From contig OX419757.1 of NCBI GenBank assembly GCA_948567375.1, positions 3,720,001 through 3,784,000 on the forward strand: a DNA stretch of 64,000 bases, read 5' to 3'. The notes beneath the pieces are model-generated. The model made no database searches. It saw only the letters and a program-made list of their open reading frames with translations, and was not told the origin of the DNA. Of the stretch, positions 12,501 to 23,600 are shown in pieces; within the stretch, counting starts at the first letter, position 1; the number at the start of each line of letters is the position of its first letter. The translations under genes were made by a program, and so were the position numbers. This stretch comes from Lunularia cruciata (lineage: Eukaryota; Streptophyta; Marchantiopsida; Lunulariales; Lunulariaceae).

Positions 12501-13259
12501 CCAATAAACTTCAAAGGACGAGTATCATTTCAGAATGTGACATTCTCGTATCCCACCAGACCCTCGGTGCTAGTCTTGAGTGACTTTGATCTTACTATAC
12601 CTGAAGGAGAAACAGTAGCTTTGGTCGGTCCTAGTGGATCTGGTAAAAGCTCCATAATAGCCCTGATGGAGAGGTTTTACGATCCAACCTCAGGAAAAGT
12701 TTTGCTGGATGAGTTTGATGCCAAAACCTTAAACCTGAAGTGGCTCAGATCTCGAATAGGCCACGTACAACAAGAGCCAGTCTTGTTTGCCATGTCCATC
12801 CGAGATAACATTCAATATGGGAAAGAGAACGCCACCGAAACGGAGGTAGTTGAGGCTGCAAGAAAGTCTAATGCCCATGGATTTATAAGTGGTCTTCCCG
12901 ATGGGTACGACACAGTGGTGGGAGATCGGGGGTTGCAACTTTCAGGAGGTCAGAAACAGAGGATAGCCATAGCCAGGGCAATCATCAGGAACCCTCAAAT
13001 TTTATTGCTGGATGAGGCAACCAGTTCACTTGATTCTCTGTCGGAGAAAGTGGTCCAAGATGCCCTGGATAACATCGTGCTCCAGGAAAGGCGGACCACA
13101 GTTGTCATTTCACACCGTCTCTCCAGCGTTAGGCATGCTGATAGTATTGGATTTGTTCTAAATGGCCAGATTCTAGAGACAGGAAGTCATTCCACACTCA
13201 TGAGAAGAAATGGAGCATATGCCAGACTTGTCAATCTGCAAAGCGCTCCGTCAGTTTAG
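6582..13259 (+). CDS. ABC transporter, subfamily B (MDR/P-glycoprotein type), 11 exons
   Basis: ATP-driven membrane exporter with the full TMD-NBD-TMD-NBD layout. Exons that keep frame with GT-AG borders: 6582-7070, 7178-7232, 7609-7784, 8205-8405, 8535-8794, 8912-9216, 9323-9546, 9872-10236, 10539-11107, 11296-11537, 12042-13259. Together they give 1,367 residues. NBD1 shows Walker [11 protein letters not shown]-loop GQEPVLF, signature LSGGQKQR, Walker [10 protein letters not shown] and H-loop VAHR. NBD2 shows [33 protein letters not shown] and ISHR. Both sites therefore look ATP-competent. The first ~105 residues are a Ser/Thr/Pro-rich tail with no transport motif, and the linker after NBD1 is a long Ser/Pro-rich stretch, a usual place for phosphorylation in this family. 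Start chosen at the first of two adjacent ATGs. The exon 9-10 join (acceptor at 11,295) was chosen because it alone keeps frame into EVGWFD. Substrate cannot be inferred; plant ABCBs include auxin and alkaloid transporters. Confidence 0.93.
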
Positions 13260-16200
13260 AAACTAAGTACATTTGTTATACCTCTTGCTGCAACCGCAAC
13301 AAGAGCAACGCGTGCTTGAGAAACCTCAATAGCCACACATCCAACATACCTATCTGTACAGAACACAAACCTAGAGCCAAGACATTTGACAAAGCAAGTA
13401 GCCATAGAGAAAGCCATCTCACGTGACAATTATCGTCTATTCTCTTCCTATGGGTGGAATAAACATTCTCAGTGCAGAGCCGAGTGTAATGGAATGCTCA
13501 ACCTGTTGCCAGTTTCTCCCGGACTCCGTTTCTCGTCCACATCAATGGACTGGAGATTAATCTACTCTTGCGCTGACATGATAATGAGTCCCACCAAGTC
13601 AACAGATAAGCAGAACGGTAGTAGGACTGAGAACACACGCACCGAAACGAATTCTCACCAGTACAATTAAATTCGTGAAGCAAAAACAGCGGCAGGCCAC
13701 AATTATTTTCCTTACCAATCACCTAGAATTGTGAGTATGGGAGAACTGTAGGCACTAGTGAGAACTCTCATATTTCTTAGAAGGGGAATAGAAAATAAAT
13801 GATTCATGGAGAAGAGTCTTTTCCTGAAAGTCCACAGGCATAGTATTACGTCTTGGCATAGGTTCAAGAGAAGTTTTACCCTTTCTCTTTATTGTGAGGA
13901 CTGTTAACAACTTAGCCGACCCACCCCATAACTTATCCAAAACTCTTCTGCTGCTTAACTTCGGCATGAAGAAAGAAAAAGAAAAGACTTCCCCCAGAGC
14001 ACGCACCAACAACTGGTCTGAACCTTGCGGGTCTTTGTATCCCGTGTACAATTTAAGTTTTCTTACTGATAAGAGTGCACGATAAATTTAACAGCCTCAT
14101 GTCTCTAATAGGAGGTGCAGGCTATCTCTCATCATTTTTTCTGCCTACAGCTGGGTGGATTCAATAACGGCTCACTCTGTCACAAGGAACTCAACTGAGA
14201 CTCTTGGAAGTCCTAAGGATCATGCTCTCCGTGTAACTTTCGGTTTACACTGTCAGACAGGAACTCTACTGAAATTCCTTCAAGTCCTATGGATCGTGCA
14301 CTTCCTGTGACTTTCGGCAGAAACTCTACGCTTTGTTCAAAGCTCTTTTTCATGTAAAGACGTTGAGGAACTGCCAGAGAAACTTTGCAAGCAACTGGGC
14401 TAATACCTGAAGAAAGTGGCCACGTAAAACATGGTCTAAATTATGCAAGTAATCATTGAGATAGCAACACGCGCTTCTTCAGAATCTACGTAGACCCTTT
14501 GTCAGATTCAGCTGTTGACAACCTCTTCCTTCTCAGAGGCTTCGGCAGAATCCTGTACAACACGCTTTGTCAGCTGTCACGTAAAGTATATATATGGCTT
14601 TACAAGGTGTGTACTTAGTCATGATCAGCAACAGTGATTCTGAAAACACAAAAGGTTGACACATGTTCGGAAATTATTCTGGGAGTACAAATGTGGGCGT
14701 TCTAGAACTTTCCCGTAATACAAAGTTTCTATACAGAGACTGCCGGTGTAAACTTCCAAGCTTCAACAACCCGGTACTAATTTCCATTATGTTTGTGGAG
14801 GAGAAGGATACAGAATTTCCCGGCATATAATGAAATAAATATATGTTGTCATAAGGTCGTCAACGTGAACTTCATTACTTATATCTCTAAAGTGTTTGTG
14901 AATGTGAAGCATGCAAAACGTTCACAGCACATCTGACTCCAGAGGACACGGAATATCCGTTTCTTTTCTCGTGCCGAGACATGCTGTAGTCTGGATAAGT
15001 CCCCCAGGGACGTCTAAAGAGGACTCATGCAATAAGAACTCAAAGTCTACAAATGACATCTACACGCCACGAAGATTGAGAGAGAATATGAGTCAGTGGT
15101 GCGAAGTGAACTGTCTTACTAGCCCCGGTTCGATCTTTAGAAGCAGATTCGGGTGGACTTCTAGAAGATTGCCTCAACTTCCATTTGATGTTCTCATCAA
15201 CAAACTTGATGAAGTTGAAATGCATAACAGACCTTCGACAACAATTTCTAATACATGCGAGTGCATGCATTCCTCGTCTACACTAGCCGTAAACAGGAGT
15301 AGGTAGACTAATCTCATCGAGAACCATTGCTGCTTCCAATACGGATCTCTGGTTTTGCCATATTTCACTGTGAGTAAGTATCAATCTGATCAGTTTCATC
15401 CTCTGAAATTTACTCATGATACCAAGTACATAATAAGGAGTGGCTGCTGCACTCATGCTGAAAAGCTAGGTCAGGGGACGAGGTGGAATCTTGGACTACG
15501 TTATGGTTTCCCATGTCACAACACTCACTTTTTCTGCTTTAGGTGGCGTAATGATTGTACACTACTCATTCACTGTCACCAGAAATACGCAGCAGGGGTT
15601 ATGAACTTCTGGCGAGGGGCGGTGATGATCTGTTTAAAATACTTTTCTACACAAAGTCAAGCAAAATAGCATGTTCAGTGTTGTTCGGACCTTTCCTATC
15701 AAATTATGATTGACCATTTTCTGTTTCTAAGGGACGAGGTGTCAAAGGCTTAATAAGCACAGTCCATCCTTGGTGGGCCTAGCAGTATGTTGTTAGTTAG
15801 AGCGCTTTACAGCTGTGAGTGATAGATGTCATGTTCCCTGACCTTTTGCAAGTCCTTCCTTATCCAAATTGATCCCAGTACATATAGATGACGACTGAAC
15901 ACGTTCAGACAAGTTGATGCCAAAGTTGTCAGAATTACTGTGCAAAAGTTAGGTAGATGCAGCTGACATCGACAACAACCGTTGACAAAATGGAACAAGG
16001 TAAGCGATGAAGAGGAGAGAGCACTTTCAGAGTAGAGTTTCAACTTTATACTCATCAAAAATGTATGTACATGAGCAGTTACACGAGAAGGCCTAGACCT
16101 TCTGTCATTGGCAAAATGTCACTGAATGAAGGAGGGACGAAATCTAATTCTTCTGTAACAACCCAGGAACTGATGATGCTACTTTGCGCTGTATTTGCCA

Positions 16201-16302
16201 CAAAGTTTCCTTCATAAGATGTTATGACATTGAATACTATCGTTACCGCCCATGAAACACCCATGAGGGAAGAAATTGCAACTGAGTTGGAAGACCTAAA
16301 AC
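13260..16302. other. Intergenic between convergent ABCB and trehalase genes
   Basis: The stretch holds the 3' UTRs of two converging genes. Open frames of up to ~130 codons occur but show no domains. A ~68-bp tandem duplication near 14.2 kb is the only structure I can point to. Confidence 0.5.
14177..14317. repeat. Diverged ~68-bp tandem duplication
   Basis: Copy 1 (14,177-14,243) and copy 2 (14,250-14,317) both run from CTGTCA through 'ggaactc..actga', 'aagtcct..ggatc' to 'actttcgg'. They differ at roughly a fifth of positions. No coding sense is seen. Confidence 0.7.
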
Positions 16303-18063
16303 TCAAATGGTAAGATCAGAAGGCCATCCTATCTTATCTAGCAATGCTAGGACAACTCCGTTGCTCCAGCCAAATCCCGTCTGAGGCTCGTATTCTCCAC
16401 CACCCCCATAAGATCCACACTTGGTCACGTCATATTTCTCATGCATTTGACCAGTGTGTTTGTAAGTTAGAAAGTTGGATTTCAACCAACGACGAGCTAT
16501 TTCAATAGCAAGCTCACTTCCTGCAATTTGACCTGAGGAAGCCAACCCTTCGATCAGCATATGCTGCAAGGGAGCCCAACCATTCGGTGCGTCCCACTGC
16601 TGTCCTGTGCTTAAGTCAGTGGTCGAGATTCCTGCCTGCTGCACTAACCCTGAAGACTTTAAAGCGTCAATAACTTGGACAGCCCGCCCCGTGTTCTTGT
16701 CATCCTTCAGTAGACCGGTCCACAGTGCAACGTAATTGGATGCGAGATTTTGCTGATTCTGTGCACCTGAATTATATTCAAATGTCCCCAAATTCTCTTT
16801 GGGAAGCCAATAATCGAGCCATTGGCCCCTTGTATCACTCCACAAGATGGCATCCATAGCAGCCTTCCGTGCAGTCTGCAGGGCAGAAAATTGGTCACTG
16901 ACATCTCTTGAATCAAGAAGCGCAGCAAAATTGCTGATATTGCCCTCCATTTGATACAAGAAGGCGTTAAGATCAGCAGGAAGAATATAAGTTGTTCGCA
17001 AGGTGTGAAGCTTCGTAGAGTCCTCCATCCAGCGCGAGCTGAAATCCCACCCACTCTCAGCAGCCGAAGCTATGTCCAGATACAATTGTGGACGGAGTTC
17101 TTCGGCCACATTCGCAGCTACTTCCGTATCGATGGTGAAGGACTCAGGTCGTGGTTTGTCCCAGAATGCAAAGTACCGGCTCAGGACATAAACCCGGCCA
17201 TCTTTTGAAACTCTCACCGTGTGGGGGGCCGTGGTCCATCGCTCGTACTCCCTGAGTAATATTGGCAAAGCTTGCTGCAGAAGTAGTGTGTCCTTTGTTG
17301 CATTATACACACACTTCACCATCTCACTCAAAAGAGGAGGTTGGCTCCGGTTTGTATAATAACTCCTAGCTCCATTAGGCACAAACCCCAGAGTCTCTGC
17401 CAGTGACAGGAGATTGAGCAATACACCTTTGGCTGTAACCAACATGTTACTCACAAGCAGTCCTCGAATGACCCAATAACTGTCCCAGTAATACACTTCT
17501 CTGAATCTGGACCCAGGAACCACCACTGGGTGAGGCAGGGAAAGCAATGTGTGTTTCTCCGGATGGTCTGTCACAGCTCCTGTGGTGAGGCGGGTGAGCT
17601 CCAGCCACTTCGAATGCACTTGCAGTGCCCAAATCCGAACCTCAGTGTTCTGTACGTTGTCCAGAAACCTTTGGGGCTCCGCTTGGTAGTCATCTGGCTG
17701 TACAACTTCAATGTCCGATCCTGCTTCTTCAAAATAATGCTCGAGGAATTCTAGGAACCATCCATCGGGAATGATCCCGTTAGAGCTTCTGGGCAGAGCA
17801 CGGAAAGCCAATTCCGTCTCCCGGAGACCATACCGGAGGGGCAGATCCACAAAAGGTTTGGGATCAAAGGCATCTGGATTTACGCCTGCAGTCTGGAAAG
17901 CTGCATTCTGGATTTTTTCGAGAAAGGAGATTAGACTTTCAGTCTCGGGAGCTAGAGAAGCTACAGAGATTGGCATAGGTCCTGCTGTTGTTGTTGTTGT
18001 TGTTGTCGGGACCACAGCGGGCTTCACATGTCTTCTCGCAAAATTCAATCCGAGACTTTCCAT
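16303..18063 (-). CDS. TRE1: Trehalase (alpha,alpha-trehalose glucohydrolase, GH37)
   Basis: Hydrolyses trehalose to two glucoses, which in plants keeps trehalose low and tunes sugar and stress signalling. One uninterrupted 586-residue frame. The family signatures are present: PGSRFREVYYWDSYW (residues ~183-197), QWDAPNGWAP, and the glycine-rich GGGGEYEPQTGFGWSNGV near the C-terminus. The catalytic Asp (ESGWDFSSRW) and the general-base Glu (MHEKYD) of GH37 are retained. The N-terminus has no clear signal peptide or membrane anchor, unlike the type II anchor known for Arabidopsis TRE1. It has instead a run of seven threonines at about residues 20-26, encoded by a GTT-type microsatellite at 17,985-18,006. 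The length fits the family and no stop interrupts it. The gene converges on the ABCB gene. The absence of introns is unusual beside its heavily spliced neighbours. Confidence 0.95.
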   Translation of the reverse strand: MESLGLNFARRHVKPAVVPTTTTTTTAGPMPISVASLAPETESLISFLEKIQNAAFQTAGVNPDAFDPKPFVDLPLRYGLRETELAFRALPRSSNGIIPDGWFLEFLEHYFEEAGSDIEVVQPDDYQAEPQRFLDNVQNTEVRIWALQVHSKWLELTRLTTGAVTDHPEKHTLLSLPHPVVVPGSRFREVYYWDSYWVIRGLLVSNMLVTAKGVLLNLLSLAETLGFVPNGARSYYTNRSQPPLLSEMVKCVYNATKDTLLLQQALPILLREYERWTTAPHTVRVSKDGRVYVLSRYFAFWDKPRPESFTIDTEVAANVAEELRPQLYLDIASAAESGWDFSSRWMEDSTKLHTLRTTYILPADLNAFLYQMEGNISNFAALLDSRDVSDQFSALQTARKAAMDAILWSDTRGQWLDYWLPKENLGTFEYNSGAQNQQNLASNYVALWTGLLKDDKNTGRAVQVIDALKSSGLVQQAGISTTDLSTGQQWDAPNGWAPLQHMLIEGLASSGQIAGSELAIEIARRWLKSNFLTYKHTGQMHEKYDVTKCGSYGGGGEYEPQTGFGWSNGVVLALLDKIGWPSDLTI

Positions 18064-19434
18064 GGGAGAGGAGAGTTACTACAGGTACCGGTGCAGAAAC
18101 AACTTTGGAATCTATTTAAGACTGCAGAGAGACCGACGATATGACTTGCAGCAGTCAATCCCTTCAGAGCCTCAAACTGAACCACAACACGTTCAGAGCT
18201 GCCGGACTCCAACTTCTTCGAACGCGTGGCTTCGACATGGAGCAAAGTATGGACTAGTCTGTTGTTGTTCCGCACAACAGGAATCCAAAAAAAAACACGT
18301 CTCTACCTCAATCTGACCCAGCAGCAGATGATTCCATCCACAGCATGTCAACGACCGACATAATCCAGATTCGTGGCATGGACATGCAGGTCGAATTGTG
18401 GCTTCCTAATATTGCAGGAATTAAGGGATGCAAACAGGATATACTATTCAGACACGTGAGACTCTCGTAGGCACCAATAATAGATTGAAACAATCGATCT
18501 GATACAGTATTAAAGTGTATATAGTATCTCCGCTCATGTAGAATCAATCCCCTTAAGGCCTGCTCTCAGTTACTAGTCCTCTCTTTGCTCTGAGATAAGA
18601 AAGAAAGAACAAAGTGAGTGCCCGATAAACATTCACAACGAGATGGAAGAAGAAGAAGGAGACGATGGGGAAGGAAGCGGTGGTGGAGGTAGTTATGTAT
18701 TCAAAAAATGAAGGATTCAAATAAGGGTCCTACATCTGTACTCCTACCTTGTACTTAATTGATCAAACAAAACAAAGTCACTACGTTTTGCAGACGAATT
18801 AGACCACCGTTAGCGAATTCTAAGGGTCGTTTCTGTTAGCGTCCCTTAAAGACCGAAGGACTCAACCGCTACAGTTAAACGAACAACAGATGGTAAAAGC
18901 ATGGAGCAAAAACAACAGACCCACTCACTACTCAGACGAACCAACAACGGAACGCAGTAGCCAGCCAGCCCGGGGTTAAGTCCCGCACAGAACCGCGGAA
19001 CGTCCTTATCCTGGTGCGGCTGCTTCTGTTGGAAAAAAGTGTTGTAAGTGCCACGCAACAAAACCGCCCGCCACTGTCGTCCTTTTGGTCCACTCTAAAA
19101 TTGTCTCCCTCCCTACCGCTCTGAACCATAAGAAATGGCTCATTTCTGCCACCAGTTTTGGTTAAGTTCTGTCTTTCTGTTTGGCATCAAACAAAACTAA
19201 ACAAACCGACATATTCCCTCTCGCCCTAAGGTTGCAATCAATAAACCCGGAAACTCAGATATTCCTGCCAATCGAAGAGCAATTGAACCAGAAAAGCGAA
19301 GGACAGACGAAGAAGAAAATCTTCACAAACCTTAGCTTAAAGACCTGAAGCGTCCATCTTACAGCAGCTCAGCTCGGTCGCCCCCCATCTACTCTGCTCA
19401 CGGGTCCAGCGCTCGCTCGGCTATCATCAAATAA

Positions 19435-19566
19435 ATGTCTTCAGAATCTTCTTTCTCCCCCCTCCGTCCTCTTCAACCAACTTCAGATAATTCAGAATCT
19501 TTCAGCTTCGGGTCCATCCAGTACCTCAATCGCCTCTTCGATTCCCACAACATCTGGGAGCAGTAG
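19435..19566 (+). other. Short 43-codon open frame, function unknown
   Basis: The frame begins ATGTCTTCAGAATC and ends in TAG, encoding a Ser/Pro-rich peptide that ends in SIQYLNRLFDSHNIWEQ. It could be an upstream frame in a transcript leader or simply chance. I recognise no family. Confidence 0.2.
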
Positions 19567-20575
19567 TACTGTCTCGTACCTTCAGCCAAATTGGGTAACA
19601 CCATATCCTACAATCTGCTCTGTCTTCCAGAGTAAAATTTTCCCCGACCCTCTGCCTCCCACCTCCTTCCCTTCTTTCCTCTGCCTTCCAACCATTGGGA
19701 ACATTCTTGAGGTATTTTTTAACGCTTCTGCTGAAGCCAAGACCTGAGAGTCGGCCCAGAATTAAATTGCCGGTGCAAAATCCCATGAGCCCAAGAACTC
19801 GTACAATCCCTTCAAGACACGTGCAGGTTATCCCATTCCTCCCACAGACAGCTTCCATAAACACACGCATACAGTGTACTACTACAATTGTAAGTCTGAT
19901 TCTTCTTCTCCTCGTGAACAAAAACCCAAAACTCTTTTGCGACGGCGCAAGAAAGGTATGATTATTCTCGAGAGAAGAGCAAATGTTTCTGCGACGTTAG
20001 AATCCAGCAGTCACGGGACTCCATAGGCGTGAGACTTGTGCCGGCCAGACCCTCCACCACTATATTATCATCATGATTTAGTCCCCGGTTTTTGGGACCC
20101 ACAGGAGGCGATTCCACTCCATCCAATTGGAAATACATCGGACAAATCTCGAACAAGGATAACAGATTCTGCCTGATCTACCATCCACAGAATCGTTCCA
20201 ATGCCCCAGTCTGCTTGCATCGGCTAGGCAACAGTAACCATCATTTCTGCTCTCGTCACAGCTGATTCCAGTAGCTAAGAGCCCAAGAGCTGACTACCAC
20301 ACGTTTTTCAAACCTTAAACTACAACAGTGAGCCCAGCCAAACTAAGGACTGTAAAGTTCTCTGTAGAGGTTTTGTGGCTGGTCGGATGGACGCCTTATG
20401 ATTCGATCTTGATTGGAGTGCCCTGAGCGAGTGCTTGGGGTGTTTTCACAGTGTCTTGATGTTTGCTAAACAAAGTCAGTTGTCTGGGTTATTGTTGCTT
20501 GGGAGGACTTTCTGGGTGTTCACATAAGCGGATGGCTATGGTCAGATCAGATCTTCCAGGCAAATCAAACAACCA

Positions 20576-20650
20576 GGGCGTTGGGATTCGATCCTCGCTT
20601 AGGACGCATGCTTAATCATTTGTGATTCAGATCTACCAACTGGTTTCGGG
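20576..20650 (-). repeat. tRNA-like sequence (SINE head or tRNA relic)
   Basis: On the minus strand an A-box-like ACCAGTTGGTAGATC (20,630-20,644) is followed about 35 nt later by a B-box-like GGATCGAATCCC (20,583-20,594). The order and spacing suit an RNA polymerase III internal promoter. A clean cloverleaf with paired acceptor stem is not evident, so a tRNA-derived SINE or pseudo-tRNA is more likely than a working tRNA. Confidence 0.4.
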
Positions 20651-23600
20651 TGCTCCAAGGGCCTCCGGTCGTCCAGTAAGAATGATGGCTCCAGTTCCAG
20701 TAGAATCAAACTAAGATAGAAGTGCTTAAGTTCCGTTCAGCGGTTTGAAATTCTTTAGGTGATTGTAGCCCCGTGAACTGTGGATGCCAAGCCGGGCTCA
20801 GAACCTCAAGCTTTTTTGTTGCAGAGATCAGAGTCCTCAGTGCTTACATCACGTCTGGATATAAGCAATGATATTCAGAAATACGTCGTGTGTATTACGG
20901 GCTCCAGCACCATTCATCCATCCCGTTGCTTTAAGATTTCTCGACACTCGAGTTTGATCAGTCGATTCAGATCATCGTCGGGTCTTTGATTAATTAATCA
21001 CCCTCTCCTCTTATGCTAACAAACCAAGTCATTCTAGGGTTCAGTACTCTGCTCATCATGTGAGATCGCAGCTGCAATGAAATGTGTTGTCACAGATGGT
21101 AAGTCTGAGCACCGAATAAGCATACCACAACATCGCGTAAGTTCTTGAGATTGGTATTGAAATCTGACCGTGGAAATCCACGTAGTCTGTGGCTGGTATC
21201 TCTAAACTCCAATTCAAAAGCCAACAAATCTTTGAACATGGGGGAAGAATGTCATCAGAGGCTACAGTTTTCAGTTACCCAATCAACTGAATCCCAAAGC
21301 TTGTTGTGACGGGATGTACAGTAAAGGACTCGAGTGCTCACAAATTTAAATCCTGGCCCGAATACGTGTTGAAATGCTGAGAAGACCAACAGTTTCTTGA
21401 GAAGGTGGGTGAATATTTAGATATCATTTACCGGCAGTCCCAATGTCAGATGAGAGAAACATGATATTAAAAAACAACTGCACATAGTTCTGGGAGCGTT
21501 GGTATGGATACATGGGCTATAAATCTCCAAATGTTTATTGATAAAGACTTCCTACAGAAATCGTTGCAGATCAATTCGGCAATTCTTCTGTTGGTTTCTC
21601 CTCAACGAATAGTATTATTGTGCACCCGGGTCCAGAAATCCAGAAATCTCTAAATTCAGGTTCAATTCCGGAAAGTAGTGCATGAAAGATTTATGATCGT
21701 ATGGAGATATCATAAAATCAGTTGCCACAAGTGTGTGAAAGGAAACAGTGGAACTACAAGATACTAGACTTCGACCAATTAGTTTCAACCATTGAAGGTA
21801 TTAAGGTGTCATGTACTGCCACGTTCAGATAGAGTTAAAGGTGTATCCTCATTATGTGGTAGACTTGCTGAGTGATGATACACCCAATGCAGGTGTTTAG
21901 ATGACATGACGTTTTGCAGTTGCGATGTGGTGGAAGAGGGAGGGAAGATAGAGGAAGTTGTTATCTGCTGTTCTGTGCGATGAGGACGAGGTAGGAACGA
22001 GTTAGAAAGTAGCAGAAATCGAAAGAGGATGGACAGAACAGTGGAGGTGTTTCTAGCCGTTCTTTCTGGTTTCAGAAGAGCAGAGAACGGAATGGAAGTT
22101 GTCTCTAGTGGTAGAATTTTCCTTTGCTCTTTAAAATTGGAAGAGGAGATTTGTGAAGTGGAAAGCTGAAACTGATTGCGTGCTTGGGATAACGTTCTGT
22201 ACGAGGAAGGGAGAAGATCAGAGAGGAATTTGGATACGGAAGGAGAAGAATAATCAGGAGAATGGGCTCGAAATTGAAAGAAGACCAGACAAGACGTTGC
22301 GTCTTCTTCTGTCTGCGTAGATCAAAAGTTTCTGTTTGGAATTGGAGTCTAAATAATCGATAGAGAGGGAATGAAGCGCGCAAATGTAATCAATTTGCTG
22401 CTAAATATGATCCCGACCCCTCAGCAGCCAGCCTCTTCTCTCCCAACCGCCGGTCTTTCCTGGTAAACCCCGTGTTTCACCGTTACTTTCTCGTGCATCT
22501 TCTACTTTCCGCCTCTATTTTCTGTCTCGCTTCCATACAGTTTCCACTGATGAACATACTTCGCTCGCGCGAGTCTCTCGTTAAGCAACTTCCTCAGCAG
22601 CTAACATTCTAAAAGGATTACAGCAGCCAACATTTTTTGAGACGAAACTGTGTGCAGAAAGAGATATTTGTATACCAGACTCAGAAATTAAGAGATACGA
22701 TTTAATTTAATGGTATATTTAGCAGATGAAATGTCGTTAGCGAGATAATGAAGGTCCGAGACTTTATTATCAACGAAGTGCAAGAGTCCGATAAGATGGC
22801 GTGTCATCTGTCACCATGCTACAAAAAATTTCTTGTTATTAACATGGAAAGGGATAATCCTTTTGGTATATTCATAACAAGGTTGGTGAGGTATCTTACA
22901 AACGATAGACTGGCACGTTGCAAAGATAATGAACGACGTGAAATATCCTCGTCTTCTACAAAAAATTTATCTTTAGATCACATGACTCAAACTATCATTC
23001 AAAGAGGATTATTAGTTGCCATAATTATTAGCTGGTTAGAACCTAATTTACTCTCATTTCATGAAAACTCTGAATTCGGATAAACATCTTGTAATTACAG
23101 GAAAGAAGGAAATTTTCGATCTAGAAATAAATCTTGCCTTCACATATTTGACAGATCCAATTCATTACAGTCAGATTCTTATGAATATTCTCAGATCCCT
23201 GGATATGGCGATGAACTCTTTCAGTTGCTGGCTTCAATCTTGTTTCAATCTTGCGATGAAAATTTTTCGAAACCAATGTGCAGTTCAATATAATCAAATT
23301 TGATTATGTAGTCTTGGAAAAAAATCCTAGAATCATTGTTCTAACTTTTAATTTCTTTTTCCTTTTCCAGAATTTCCTTAGCAACTCTAGTTATATAAAC
23401 TCAAACATAGGTACCACCTATAGTTTGAGAAGAACCAGCTAGTAGATATGATTATGAGAAATGTAGAAAATAACTTACTATTGAATGTTAAATAATTTTT
23501 AAGAGAGATTATCTCTATACTAGCATATAAATTGTATGATTAATTAGATGATCTACTATATACTAATTTTTTCATATACCAAAGTGAATCTAATTATGGA

